From Mermis nigrescens (taxonomy: Eukaryota; Nematoda; Enoplea; Mermithida; Mermithidae), in contig JAVLUZ010000145.1 in the NCBI GenBank assembly GCA_036768485.1, positions 664,202 through 728,201 of the forward strand: a stretch of DNA of 64,000 bases, written 5' to 3'. Made by a program: the position numbers and the translations under genes. Below, piece by piece: positions 36,345 through 48,412 of this stretch; the stretch's first letter is position 1; each line of letters begins with the position of its first letter. The notes under the pieces are model-generated. The model did no database searches. It worked only from the letters and a program-made list of their open reading frames with translations, and was not told where the DNA came from.

Positions 36345-37190
36345 TTATAATTTATGTCACCTATCGTTTGTATTTTTGCATACAAGTTATCATGTCAGTT
36401 TTGTTGCGTGACTTCTGGAGCTGCTTGCGCTGAAAGCATTGAAAAATCATCGCCTTTGTGTAGATAAGTAACGTACTTACCTATCTACCTACATTAGACA
36501 CATAGTATGTAAGTAACGCAGGCACCACGCCTATAGTCTGTTTCGCATAACCTCGGTCATATGTAAATGGTAGGTAGCGCTATAGCGCTACCTATAATAT
36601 ACTTGACCACCTTTTTTCTAATATGTTTTTCACAGCGAGTGCGGATCTTGTGTCCCCCTCACAGCAACAATGACACACACCTGGGAGGTGTGGTTTTTTT
36701 ACTCAATAGATACTTAAAAACGATAAATTTCTTTACACTTTTGCTACACAGAAGTGTAAAGTATACGTTTTTACTCTTTGCGTGTCCTTAAGCTTATCTA
36801 ATCAATTCTGGTTTCTGTACAGTGCAAAGGGTTTTATAATGTAGAATGTAACGATGCATGCTCTGACTTGGAGCGTCTTCATCTCTTCAAGGCAATCTTT
36901 ATTGATCTGTGATCGTTTTAGTGTAAAGGGTTCGAGACGGAAAAGAAATTTCTCTAGCTACTCTGCTAAGTAGGCGGAACATGCTGATTATGCTTAAAAT
37001 GTGCCCTGACCTAAGCGTTACACATCCTAGTTTATTTTGTTTCTATACACCCAATATTGCGTTATTAGCGTAAGTGTAAAGTTTACACTGAGGAGCACTT
37101 TTTCGCCCAGAACCATTGTGCATGGTCATTTTTTAAAAATTATCTCCGTAACATCAGAATGAAATTTGAATTATGCACATGTTTGCTAAT
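36345..37190. repeat. Intergenic DNA with TTTACAC/GTGTAAA motifs
   Basis: 3' flank of the zinc-finger gene. GGCACCACGCC and GTAGCGCTATAGCGCTACC (palindrome, 36571-36589) stand out. From 36720 the GTGTAAAG motif recurs, including the 17-base palindrome AGTGTAAAGTTTACACT at about 37070. It is related to 44505-46860. Confidence 0.5.
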
Positions 37191-37194
37191 GCCA

Positions 37195-37610
37195 ATATTT
37201 ATAGTCTGTTTAACACAAATTCAGTCATAAATTTTAAAACCATCTCCGACAATAAGCTGACAGATTGCGATTATAGCATTGATGTGATATATAGTCATCG
37301 TAACCATAGGTGGAGGGCACCAGAGTTCTAGGGTGCAGTTTGTTTTTCAAATGTCAAAAATTGCCTAAAAAATGGTGGTATGGCAAAAAGCACAATTTTT
37401 CAATGTTTCTCATCGAGCAATATCCATTGGCATCAAAAAATGCGAGAAAAAAATAATTTCAAAAATTGAATTCTGTATGGGGTATTTTGGTTTTGGGAAG
37501 GTGCATACCCCCAAAGCCCCATGCCCAGGTATGATCGTAAACCCTCGGCTTATTGTCGATGAAAATTCTTAGAATTTCTGCACGAAGTTATGTGAAACAG
37601 ACTACATATA
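37195..37610. mobile_element. Short palindromic MITE (TAGTCTGTTT ends) split by family B
   Basis: ATAGTCTGTTTAACACA on the left and ATGTGAAACAGACTA on the right, with ACCATCTCCGACAATAAGC and CTCGGCTTATTGTCGATG inside. Related copies lie at 38934-39065 and 39187-39480. A family B element interrupts it at 37305-37533. Confidence 0.65.
37305..37533 (-). mobile_element. Family B MITE
   Basis: It starts CATAGGTGGAGGGCACC and ends CATGCCCAGGTATG. The flanks ATCGTAAC and ATCGTAAA match at 7 of 8. It is inserted in the palindromic MITE around it. Confidence 0.88.
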
Positions 37611-38386
37611 ACTGCATTGCATATTTTTTTACTAGTTTTTTATTTCAACACAAGCATGCACTGTTTTGAAGGTTGACTGGAATGAGAGACATTTTTTTAA
37701 ATACTATCTGCAAATTATTCCATAATTAATTCTTATGCGCTGTCTTTATCAAACCGATTCCAATATTTTTTCTTGTTAAAATCCATGAAAATTTATGTCT
37801 GTCCATTTTTGGAATGTGTGCGGCTCACAAATATTCTTAAATTGTTTGCATTTGCTGACGCGTCGACCGCATTGTTGATATGTGGCCGGAGTCGTTCATG
37901 TTGTCTTGCTCGACTACCATGAAAAAAATTATTTTTGTTGCTTTCTCATGCATTGTTCACTTGCATGCAATTTTTGGCGGCCAACACATTGCGTTGGTTT
38001 ACACACTGGTGTGTTTGTTGCCCATGCCTGGCTTTCGCTTGCTGTTTCTATCAGATGCAGGATTTTACTTCAATTAGGTCAATAACGTCACTGGCGTAAA
38101 TTTTAATTCGATAAATTTCTGTCTACCGTTGTTCAAGAAGTTATAAACTGTTGAAGAAAAAGTAGAAACTGTTGCTATTAATCTTTGCTCGTGCAAGCTC
38201 TGGATTTAACTTTCCTCGAGCATTTCTGGTTTGAAATACATCAAGAAAATATTTACGCTAATTTTTAAATCAATCCAACGGGAACTTTTGCGTAGGTTTT
38301 TTCCTCTGATTCAGGTTACTGCCTTTTTTTGTAATGAGAATGCAGTGTGGACAAAATCATGCTAAGAAAAGGTAGAATACTTGCAA

Positions 38387-38932
38387 GAACAAATGCTCCG
38401 ATGGAGCAAAAAAGATGAATATACTTGGATTTCTTTATTCTTAAGGATGTAAAAGGAGTGGACTAGGGAAAAGTTCCCTATACGCGCAAAAGTTGTGTGC
38501 TAAACGGTTAGACTTTCTCTAAACAATGCAAAAATCGAAGTATATTCTGCGGCCTATAAAAAAATCAAGTTTTGGTCACAAAACATTTTTCACTGTTTCA
38601 CAAAGAACAATTGAAAAGCTTTCATGTTTGTTAAACAGCCGATTTATAATTTATTTCATGAAACCTTACCTTCCACAATGCTCTGATGGAAAACAAGATT
38701 ATCGGAGTAATCTTTACACCTCCAGGCCAACTCGATTCAGTCTACAGAAACAGGCGTAAGACGCAGAATATAATTCGATCTTTGTGTTGTTTAGAGGAAG
38801 TCTTTCTCACATTCTTAGGGCATTTGCGCCTTTAGGGAAATTTTCCCTAGTCCCACCCTTTTACATCCTTAAGAATAAAGAAATCCAAGTATATTCATCT
38901 TTGTTTGCTCCATCGGAGCATTTTTTTCTTGT
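38387..38932. mobile_element. Foldback element with about 170-bp inverted ends
   Basis: Ends CAAGAACAAATGCTCCGATGG and CCATCGGAGCATTTTTTTCTTG. The inverted arms continue through GAATATACTTGG, GGATGTAAAAGG, GACTAGGGAAAA and ATTCTGCGGCC. Related elements are at 42018-42784 and 50507-51270. Confidence 0.8.
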
Positions 38933-39510
38933 TTTTAAACCATCTCCGACAATACATAAGTTGACAGATTGCGATTATTTGATTTGATAATCGTAACCCT
39001 CAGCTTACTGTCGATGAAAATTCTTAAAATTGATGCACTAAGGTATGTGAAACAGACTGTAGGTATCCATGTGCATAATGTGATGATATTTCCTGCTAAG
39101 ATATTAGACTGAACCTTATGTCTGACATGAATGGAATTAACAGTTGCGCGATTTGATTATAAGTCGGAGCAAAATTATAGTAATGTTTGACATAACTTCG
39201 TGCGTAAATTCTTGGAATTTTTCATCGGCAGTAAGCCGAGGGTTACAATAATTATATATCAGATCAATGCTATAATCGTAATCTGTCAGCTTATTGTCGG
39301 AGATGGTTTTAAAATTTATGACCGAAGTTGTATGAAACAGACTATAGTTTGCCAAGTGAATTCCATGCACTACAGTTTGTTTCACACTAAGTTTGGGCAT
39401 AAATTTTAAAAACTGTCCGACAATAAGCCCGCGGATTGCGATGATAGCATTGATTTGATATATAACCCTCCGTTTACCGTAATGTTTCTGCAGTCGAAGT
39501 GCACTATGGC

Positions 39511-40300
39511 CAGGGCCGGTCTCAGGGGGGCGAACTGGGCGGCCGCCCAGGGCCGCTAAAAAAGTTGTAGTTGTATTATACACTATCCAGAAAGAAACTA
39601 TGGTGTTAATTTTTTCAATTTTCTCCTCGATCAAGCTATAAGGTCAACTCATGAACGCTTTCAGAAAATAAAAAGCTTCCAGTCAAACGTTTGAATTTCT
39701 TTTTCAATATTCCAGCCTTAAAAACCTGGAAAGACTGTGATTTATTGAACAGATGCAAGGATTTAGCCATTTTATTAAACGATTTGAATGGATTAGATTT
39801 GTACACAGGACTAAAAGTTCTTATTCATTCCATGACTGAAATATTAGATTCGCCACTGATCACTCTAAAGTACTTATTCAGAAATGGATTCTAGGATGCT
39901 TTACCAGACGTTGTAATTGCTCTCAGGATTTTACTTTCAGTCCCTGAGTGGCCTCAGCAGAATGTTCATTTTCGAAATTAAAATTGATTCAAAACGTACT
40001 TAAGGTCTATTATGACTGATTCTCATCTCACTGCTTTAGCCCTAATTTTGATTGAAAACGATATGTCGTCTTCTTTAGATTTTTCACTGTTGATCGATTG
40101 TTTTGCTGCTCAAAAAGCTCGAAAAATAACTTTGTAGTCACGTTGTTCCGATTACATATTGCTGCTTTCTCAAAATTTTAATAGCATTTTGTTCCATTAT
40201 GGTACCTACTAAAAAATGTATTGTTGCACATATCTAAAATTTTTTGGGGCTGCTAAAATCTGTTTCGCCCAGGGCTTCTAAAACCCTAAGACCGGCCCTG
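39511..40300 (+). mobile_element. hAT element remnant with CAGGGCCGGTCT ends
   Basis: The terminal inverted repeats CAGGGCCGGTCTCAGG and CTAAGACCGGCCCTG enclose about 790 bp that include the decayed 3' end of a transposase gene. The flanks do not give a clear 8-bp TSD. Confidence 0.75.
39700..40137 (+). pseudogene. hAT transposase C-terminal fragment, broken
   Basis: Two readable pieces lie in order with a stop and frameshift between them. The first ends near LPDVVIALRILLSVP; the second reads TYLRSIMTDSHLTALALI then IENDM and SSSLDFSLLID, ending at TAG 40135-40137. This is the C-terminal dimerisation region of hAT transposases (ZMYM1-like group), in which the ERSFSKLKLIK segment expected between the pieces is disrupted. 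The N-terminal zinc finger and the catalytic domain are absent. It is a dead copy that identifies the superfamily of the enclosing element. Confidence 0.8.
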
Positions 40301-40339
40301 ACAGTAGTATACCGTGCTTCCCTAGCAGGCATATCTTAT

Positions 40340-40560
40340 AGCGTTGTAGTGTTATAAGATAGGCAGAATCTGCGCCCTGGCCCAAAATCGAGGTCGTGCC
40401 AGGGCGCAAATGGCTTGGGGTGCTTGCCCGAAACCTGCCCAGGGAGGGGCGCGCGCCAGCTTAGGGCCCAGGGCCAGGGGGAGGGGGTGCAATAATCCAG
40501 GGGGGTTATTACCCAGAGGTTATTATCCAGGGGGTTATTTCTGAAGAGGCGTAAGTCAAG
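40340..40560. other. GC-rich stretch
   Basis: A locally GC-rich segment (GCGCCCTGGCCC, CCAGGGCGCAAATGGC, GGGGCGCGCGCCAGC) with GGTTATTA(C/T)CCAG repeats. No gene or element ends were recognised. Confidence 0.35.
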
Positions 40561-40960
40561 AACCAGCGGTCGGATCGGGCTCAAATTTTCAGAGTATGAT
40601 GTATATAGACGAGGCATGCTACGCATAGAATTTCAGCGCGCAGCCTACAGTATACCAATTTACTTTACACTTTCTCGTATAGCACTATATTTCAAGAACT
40701 AAAGGGCGGATTTAGCTCAAATTTTCAGAGTAGGGTGAATACCCTATTTGCAAATTATTACAAAAATTTGGAGTAAGTACCTACAGTATATCAATTTACT
40801 TTACACTTTCTCATATAGTACTATATTTCGAGAACTATAGGGCGTATTTAGCTCAAACTTTCAGGGTAAGATATATAAGGTGTGCTATGTACAAAATTTT
40901 AGCGCGTAACCTAGAGTATGCCGATTACACTGCCTGATGGCGTCAAACGGATGGATGTAA
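40554..40960 (+). repeat. About 130-bp tandem repeat, three copies
   Basis: Each copy has AAGAACTA(A/T)AGGGCG, TTAGCTCAAATTTTCAGAGTA, then CTACAGTATA and AATTTACTTTACACTTTCTC. The period is about 130-135 bp. The TTTACAC motif is shared with other repeats in the window. Confidence 0.7.
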
Positions 40961-41053
40961 AGTTCTCTATGGAGATCTATTGTTTATAACTAGTAATCAA
41001 TTATAATAAACATGCCCAAACCTGCCAGTAAGCCTAGGTGGGAAGGGGTATGA

Positions 41054-41054
<1 letters not shown>

Positions 41055-41109
<55 letters not shown>
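41055..41109 (+). repeat. (TG)n microsatellite
   Basis: About 27 uninterrupted TG units between GACA and TTGGGGG. Confidence 0.97.
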
Positions 41110-41110
<1 letters not shown>

Positions 41111-41220
41111 GGGGGTAGCAGTCCCTGTGGGAGTCCACAAGCGCCACCCCACAAACGCCACCTCCACAAGCGCCTCTGTGTTCACTATAGCCGTTATAGT
41201 TAGTTTACGAAAGTAGTCAG

Positions 41221-41470
41221 CTATTTTGTCATCAGCTCGTAGCGATTATTATGTACGCGCAAATTGATTATTTTGATGGCCTTTGGCCCTTCATAAAACA
41301 AAATATTGTCCGAGTATACTTTAATTTGGTAGTCAGGTACTAGGACGTTTTGAATTTTTTCAACAGCTTCAAGACCGTATTTTTCTTTATCAGTGTTAAG
41401 ATCAGCTTTGTGCATTAAGTCTAAAGCTAGCTGCTTTTGTAAACAATGTCGCCCTTTATCGCCTTTCCTA
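41221..41470 (-). pseudogene. Polinton/adintovirus-like protein-primed DNA polymerase B N-terminal fragment
   Basis: Read on the minus strand, the fragment has KYGLEAVEKIQNVL, YQIKVYSD and RVHNNRYELMTK before a stop. These match a conserved region near the N-terminus of family-B DNA polymerases in Polinton-like animal elements, where a YQI-V-YS strand is followed by HxNHYD-I-T. The polymerase and exonuclease domains are absent, so the piece is non-functional. The assignment comes from motif recall and needs a profile search. Confidence 0.5.
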
Positions 41471-41494
41471 ATAGACTCCCATTTAGGGCTCTTG

Positions 41495-41880
41495 TTTTTA
41501 ATTTTGCCGTCTAAAATGCAATTTTACGATAGTTTTGCCAAATTCAAAGGGTACAGGTTGATCTTGGTCGCTTTTAATATTTATTTCAACAGTGTTGAAT
41601 GCTTTTTTGAGTACAGGTATGTAATGTGGACTAATATATGAATGATTAATAATAATCCATATACTTTCCTTCGATATTTACGACTTGCAAGAGTGGCGCA
41701 AAAATATTTCCAACAATTTGAGGCTCGACTATATCACAATAAACGTAAAAATCATGCATTCCACCTAGTATATCAGGAGAATACGTGTGCTACTATGGTC
41801 AAATCTTGCGTCACAGAATAATTTATATTGTTCAGCTGGCTTTCCAGAAATCCAAGCATATATGTGAATGTTTTGTTAAC
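41495..41880 (-). pseudogene. Polinton/adintovirus-like structural-type protein fragment, broken
   Basis: Minus-strand pieces in consecutive order read SPDILGGMHDFYVYCDIVEP, then HYIPVLKKAF, then VPFEFGKTIVKLHF, with stops and frame changes between them. They resemble the C-terminal part of a widespread uncharacterised protein found beside PolB in Polinton-like elements. The upstream end is cut at the edge of the 42014-51274 structure. Together with 41221-41470 it indicates one decayed integrated element. Confidence 0.55.
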
Positions 41881-42017
41881 TTTACACTTCGAATGTATTC
41901 TGTATTAATTTTTAGATGACAGAATTTCTTATTATCATCATACCTTATGCCAAAGCATTGCAAGCATTCAAATTTTCTTCAATGCATAATCGTTTTTATC
42001 CCATTAGTGATTGTCTT

Positions 42018-42784
42018 ACTCAACTAGCAAAGAAAATGCTCCGATGGAACAAAAAAGATGAATATACTTGGAATTGTGGATTATTAAGGATGTAAAAGGA
42101 GGGACTAGGAAAAATCTACCTAAAGTCGGAAAATCTGCTAAAATCACACTTTCTTAAGCAACACCCAAAAATCGATGTATATTCTGCGGCCAACAGATTA
42201 AAATAAATATTTAACCATAAAAATGATTGAAACAGTAGCACGTTAGCTATGCAGTAGCTATGGGAAATGATATTAAGTAAACTAACAGTCTTCCAAGCCA
42301 ATTGAATGAAATAGCAAACATCGAAGACAGTTGGAAGACATGGTTGGTTTAAAACAGTAGGAAACGCTTAAGTTGACTTGAAACAGACTAAATGTAGATA
42401 CACTAGCATGCCCGAAACGATTGTGTGCACTAATCAATCGGCTCCTGCTTTAGTTTGCTATAATGTCATAACAAAATAAAACAACTTTAAATACAATACC
42501 TCTTAGTTTTCTATCAATCAGGTGCCAGCAATTTAAAAAAGTAACCTTGATAGATTACGTTTATACACTCTTATCTGAAACTTCGAACATTATTTAAAAA
42601 AGACACTTTTTTAGAGGCCGCAGAATATACATCGATTTTTTGCGTTGCTTAGAGAAAGTGTGATTTTTAGCAGATTTTCCGACTTTAGGTAGATTTTTCA
42701 TAGTCCTCCTTTTACATCCATAATAATCCACAATTCCAAGTATATTCATCTTTTTTGTTCCATCGGAGCATATTTCTTTGCTAG
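42018..42784. mobile_element. Foldback element, CTAG-flanked
   Basis: Ends CAAAGAAAATGCTCCGATGG and CCATCGGAGCATATTTCTTTG, each bordered by CTAG, which may be a 4-bp TSD. Inverted ends run about 170 bp to ATTCTGCGGCC. It is the same element as 50507-51270, carried in the inverted arm. Confidence 0.8.
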
Positions 42785-43078
42785 TACACTACTTTAATTA
42801 GCGTGATTTCAGTACATCAGTCAGTAAACACAATCAGTAATATGCCACAATAATGACAACAGTCCAAGAAAACGGAAAACAATATTGTTCTTAACATCAG
42901 CATTATCCTTTTTAAACAAGACAACCTTATTGACACCATCCATTTTCAAATTAAAACTCCATTAAGTTATTTCTTCTAATGTGCAGTTCACTTATAATCA
43001 AGCACAAATATTTAACCAACGAATTCACATTGCAAATCCTCACTCAATCAATACACAAGCACAATGTGTTGTGACTTT

Positions 43079-43176
43079 TGAAATTGAAAACACTCCAATT
43101 TTCAATTTTCAAATTGAAAATTGGATCAATTTTCAAATTGAAAATTGGGTCAATTTTCAAATTGAAAATTGGGTGT
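43079..43176. repeat. AATTTTCAAATTGAAAATT minisatellite
   Basis: Tandem palindromic units of about 24 bp (AATTTTCAAATTGAAAATTG plus a short spacer GGTC/GATC). Mirrored at 50118-50205 in the other arm with a different unit number. Confidence 0.85.
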
Positions 43177-44450
43177 TTGAATTTGCGATAAAGAAAATAA
43201 TCAAAAGATAGTCACTTGGTTTATTTAAGCCGAGTAATAAAATAACGACCGTCCACCAATTCCAAAACTAAACGCGACTAATCTGATCACTATGAAAAAG
43301 TTTTGAAAAATGAGCTTGCTAAGCGAGAGTTGTAAACCAAGAGAAACTTAAAGTTAAAACCTACCATTAAATTATTGGAGAGACTTGTAAAAGATTTTAA
43401 ACTTTAAAAAATGGAAAAGGCGGGATGTTGGTAGAATTAGAAGGCAAAGTTTTTCGGCAAAAATTCAAAAACTTCACGCAAATATCAAATGTAAGGAACA
43501 CTAACGCTTTGATTTGGTAGTAGAGCTGCACACTTTGCAAATTTTACTACCCGGGTACCCGGCTATTTCATTAACCGGGTACCCGGGTAATTCGGGTACC
43601 CGGGTAACCCGGGTATACCCGGGTAGGACCTTAGATAAAAGAGAATGCAGTGAACATTGTTTATTTTCGGTTGACAGCAGTGATCGTACAGGGTCAGATC
43701 TTCACCCCCGGTCGGGGTCGGGGTTGGGGTTGAAGATTAACAATTAACATTGCATGATTACATACCAATTTAAAAAGGATAAAAACGATACTTCACTTGC
43801 TTATAGAGAATACTAATAAAGCTGGTTAAGTTCAAGATTTTATTTTCATTCCAAGTTCAAACATGGTTTTAGCAATTTAGCATTACTTTCAATTTTAATC
43901 ACTAATCGCTCTCGCTTTTTCGCATTCTTTCACAGTTTTTTCTTAACGGTATTCTATGGCGCACTGATTGTGAGGAACCAACGGCGCGAAGCGCCAAAAA
44001 TTTTCGAAATTTTTACCGTTTTCTATGTAGAATTTACGGCCTTTTTATTGACAAACAGTTCGTAAATCATAAGTGGCGCAAAGCACCAAGAAATTCAGTT
44101 ATTTTTTACCGCCCTTAACATCTTGTATAGATATATGAATACTGAATACTAATAGTCTGACAGAGCAGAACAGGAAAACTACGAATTATTAACTTAGTAT
44201 GAAGATATTTTGACTGATCCAGGCTTTTAAACGCAATGCTGGAGCTTTACAAAAAGAAAGACAATCATCGGCGGTGCTATGCGCAGGAAAATTTTGACGT
44301 TTTTACTCTTTCAACTCAATTTATACTTCTTTAATCATACAGAAAAGATAAACTAATTGCGGCGCGAAGCGCCAGAAATTTTTCAAAAATTCCCAATCCT
44401 TTTACCTTTTCTGTCCTCCTCACACATTCCCATAGGGGGGGGGGTGAGGG

Positions 44451-44640
44451 GAAAGAAAAGAAAATTTTTTTTCTTTTTTTTTAAAAAAAATTTAAAAATT
44501 CCCAATCCTTTTACCCAAGTATACCTATAATATACTTGGGTACCCCCAACACCTGTGCACCCCCTACAGCTATAAAGGGACACTTCTGGAAGGTGCGGTT
44601 TTTTTAAAAAGAAAGATAATAAAAAAATTCGCTGCCCGTG
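44451..44640. other. Inner junction of the left arm
   Basis: Directly after the arm ends there is an A/T-rich run, then a second copy of AAAAATTCCCAATCCTTTTA (44480-44513) that also lies within the arm at 44383. It is followed by the hairpin CCCAAGTATA...TATACTTGGG. Reused arm sequence at a junction is what template switching can leave. Confidence 0.6.
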
Positions 44641-46860
44641 TTTTTTGTTTTTCTTGAAACTCAAAATTGACTGTGTAAAGAAGGTGTAAAGTTTTTGTGT
44701 AACGTTATAACATAGGACAAATTTTGGGACCTTTTTACTGCGGCATGTGGACAACTGAGTATTGATGACTCGAAGGATTGAACAGGATAGGATAATAGAG
44801 GGATGAATTTTTCAGATGACACTTTTTTTGTTTTTTGAAATTCGCATTAGTTATCGAATGGCAGTGTAAAGAGTGCGAAAATCTGGGGGTGAAAAAGCAC
44901 TTTTTGGTCGAGTTTTCAACCTTCCTATGTCCGGTACTATCTCCGGTTATGAGTTTTCTAAAATGTTTTCTGACAGAAATGTAGAGCGGATCAAGGGCTA
45001 CATTCTGCATATAAGCAAAGTCTTCTATGCTCTATGGTGAGTTAGATCCTGGGGTTTAAAGTTTACACTCTAGTGGATGGTGTAAAAAACGGATTTTGAC
45101 TAAGATTTCTCTGCCAAATTTTTCCGCTTATGAGTCAGTGTAAATCGAAGACAGCATTAATAAAGTGCCTCTCAGGGGCTAAACATCGCAGCAAACCGCA
45201 TTTAAAAAACGCAATATTGAGTTATTTATGGGGGTGTAAAGTTCGAAATCAGAGGTAAAAAATGGGCGAAAAAACACGTTTTTTACGAAGTTTGATTGAT
45301 AAATCATACCAAATAATTTTTGCAACAGAATTTTGGCACACAGGAATGTACTACGATTTAAAAGCTACAAATTGTACCAAACCGAATTTCTTTAAACTCA
45401 ATGGGGAGTTCGGTACGGAATTTTAAAGTTTACAGTGTTCTAAATGATGGAAAATACGTTTTTGTTGCGTTTTTTGTTCGCCACTTTCTCCGTCCAGAAG
45501 TCGGGATAAGTCTAATAGAATAAAAATAAAGTGCTTTATATCGGATGCATGTCAAAGCAAATTGTCTATACATTAATATTTAGCGAGTGTAAAGTCAAAA
45601 ATTTGGAGTTTAAAATGCGTTTCTGTCTTGTTTTTTTCTGCCTGCTTCTCCGGTTACGAGTCAGGGACACGTTTATCAAGTCTAGAAATGGACCAGGAAC
45701 CAAATTTGATATGCCAGTCTGGCACATATGTTTACACTCTACGGTGTTGTAAAGTAGTTTACACCAATTGTTAGTTTGCCCATAGAACATTATGTAGACT
45801 TAATTTTTTCATAAATATTAATCGTTATATCGGAACAATATCAAAATTACGAATCTGACTAAAATCTTCTTTACACTAGGTGTTTACATGAAGTTTACAC
45901 TACATATGTATTTATCTTCGTTTTTGAGCATTCCAGAAACCTAATTTTTTCCTGGAGTCTGGAAGTTTTCAAAGGATCAAATGTGAGACGTCACTAGGTG
46001 CGTTTGTTTACATCCAACAGTGATGTAAAGTAGTTTACACTCATTGTTTATATGTCCTCAGACCATTGTAGAGACATAATTTTTTTCATGAATGTTGATC
46101 ATAATATCCTAGTAATTTTTACACTGCATGTTAGCCTTTGTTCTAGAGCATTGCAAAAACCGAAATTGTTTCCTGAGATATAAAAATTTACAGGGAATGA
46201 AATATATACGTCAGTTGGGCGCGCTTAGCTTACACTCAGCAGTATTGCAAAGTGGTTTAAACCTAATGTTTATTGTCTTTAAAACATTATGGACTCATTT
46301 TTAAATAAATGTTGGAAGTAATATGGGAGCAATATCAAAATTACGAATCCGACTAGAATATTCTTTACGCTATGTGTTTGTGTAAAGTTTACATTACGTG
46401 TTAACCTTAATTCGATAGACTTGCAGAGACTTTGTAACTGAAGTCAAGAAATTTTCAAGGATTCATATGTGAGACATCAATTAAGTGAGTTTGTTTACCC
46501 TCAAAAGTAATCTAAAGTGATTTAAAAATTATGTTCAAGTGTCCTTTGATCATTGAAGAGATGTAATTTTGTTTTAAATGGGTTGCAATAAAGTTAAATC
46601 CTTCTTAGCCGTGTTTATAATATGTTTCACAAAATCTTGCACATGGAGAGCTATCGTTTAATTGATGTAAATTGCCTGCAAAAGTGGTTTAAAATAAACC
46701 AGCAATCACACTACTGTGCACAGAAGTCGACAAAGATATGCAGCTTTATTGTAATCATGTACATTAATAAGCCGTAAACTGTTAGTATTCTCTACACCTA
46801 GTAGTTGTGTAAAATTTGCGCTATTCATTTGTTGTTATTATATGTACATAGTCTATACTA
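44505..46860. repeat. Degenerate repeats rich in GTGTAAAG / TTTACAC
   Basis: The motifs GTGTAAAGTAGTTTACAC, AAGTTTACACT and close variants occur at dozens of places. Longer units of about 250-300 bp recur (CATTGTAGAGACATAATTTT, AATATCAAAATTACGAATC, GAGACGTCA...), for example near 45720, 46010 and 46240. No protein-coding signal was found. Confidence 0.7.
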
Positions 46861-47899
46861 CAATTTTATTTTACTACCAAATAGAGCTGCACGCGGGTAC
46901 TGAACGGGTACCCGGGTAGAAAATAGTTTTACTACCCGGGTAGCCCGACGGGTACTCCGGGTATACCCAGGTACCCGAATCCCCTAACATAAAATGGAAA
47001 ATTAGCACTGCAGTTATGCAATATGTGCTAAGAATCGAATTAGAAACCTAGAAACGTATTGCTTCTAGTGCGATTGAATCACAATGTAAATGTGATATGA
47101 TATAATCAACCGTATATTGTTAAATAAGCGAGTCTGTTAATATTTCCTATTGTCACAGTATATCGCACATACGGTTTAGGCAAATTCCATCATTCAGGTC
47201 TTTAGTTAAATTTTTTCATTTGTGCCGAATTCTTCTTATTCTCTATTGTAAACAAATTTAAACAAGAATTTATCTGCTAACGACGCTTTTTTCTAATGCA
47301 TTTACTTCTGTGACCATTATATAAATTTAGACTCGCAACTTTTATTCACATCGTGCGCGCAACTGTTTTAGTTAGACCTGTTACAAAGCCTATCGATGTT
47401 CCAAATGCAGTCAGCCATAGGCGTAGCCCCCAAAATTTTCAAGAAATATTGTTGATTTTTTTGTTGGACTAATGTGTGTCCAGAAAATTGAGTTCAAAAA
47501 GACAAAAACGTCAAAATTTTCCGGCGCTTCGCGCCAAGTCATTATTATTTATTGCTATATAGATCCAATGAATTTTAAAGCTTGAATCAGCTAAAATAAT
47601 CCAAAACTTCGCATCACTTTAGTTATTTAATGCACTATTAGTTCATAGAATGAAGCCGCACATGCTTGTTGAACATAATAGTAAAAGTGCGAAAATGTTT
47701 GCGTACCATTCTGCTTTGTTTATCTTTGTTTACAAGGACGCATAATTCTATTTTAAATGAAAGGAAAGGCCAAATTTTCTTGTGTTTTTGCGCATTTTCT
47801 GTTTTCTGAATTATTTAATAAGAAGGTCACAAATGGGCCTGAAAACGGTAAGAACAAAATTCTCATTGATACATCTTTCAATGACTTATTCGTTGCGAC

Positions 47900-48163
47900 C
47901 ATACGTGGGCAGCAAGAAAATTCTAGGGGGGTGCAAGATTTTTTTGAAGGTCGAAAAATGGCCTTAAAAATGGTGGTATGGCGATAAAAACACCATTTTT
48001 CGACGTTTCTCATCAAGCACTATCCATTGGCATCAAAAAATTGCGAAAAAGACGAAAAAATTTTCAAAAATTGAATTCTGGGGGGGGGGTATTTTGATTT
48101 CTGGGGGGGGTATTTTGGTTTCGCGGGGTGCATACCCCCCCCAAACCCCCACGCCCAGGTGTG
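47900..48163 (-). mobile_element. Family B MITE, 264 bp
   Basis: It begins CATACGTGGGCAGC and ends CACGCCCAGGTGTG. An exact 8-bp TSD, GTTGCGAC, lies at 47892-47899 and 48164-48171. It is nested in the hAT-like element 46882-49768. Confidence 0.95.
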
Positions 48164-48412
48164 GTTGCGACCCGTTCCTGCTCTCACTTAGCAAAGGTCG
48201 AAAAACGCAATTTTAAGTTTTTTTGGGCTTAATCCAGAACCGAGATTTTGCCGATTTACGAAAATTTTAACGTTACTAATAAATTATAGTGCTTTTTTAC
48301 AAAATTTTCCGGGGTTCTGCCCCGGACCCCGTTAGGGGCGCTTGAGCGCGCCACCCCAGACCCCCAGCCGTACTATCTCGTTTTACACGTGCAAAGAGAT
48401 ATTTAGGAGGAC

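Larger units (their letters stand above)
42014..44450. repeat. Large inverted repeat, left arm (2.4 kb)
   Basis: This arm is the reverse complement of 48845-51274 with few differences. It contains the foldback element 42018-42784, an AATTTTCAAATTGAAAATT minisatellite, an ACCCGGGT-rich hAT end with TTTGGTAG flank (43513-43520), a CAGTGATCGTAC terminus, and two GGCGCGAAGCGCC hairpins. It ends in the 3' tail of a family G MITE, the rest of which is present only beside the right arm. Confidence 0.93.

Noticed and set aside
39137..39634. A 165-residue minus-strand ORF
   Set aside because: It runs across several short palindromic MITE copies and the end of the hAT remnant; the reading is composite repeat sequence.
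43550..43630. Telomere-like ACCCGGGT repeats
   Set aside because: They occur just inside hAT-like termini with an 8-bp TSD at 46874/49769 and are not a chromosome-end array.
48290..48400. A bacterial insertion or contamination, because of GGGGTTCTGCCCCGGACCCC
   Set aside because: It is flanked by typical local MITEs and lies inside a TSD-bounded element, so it belongs to the host repeat landscape.
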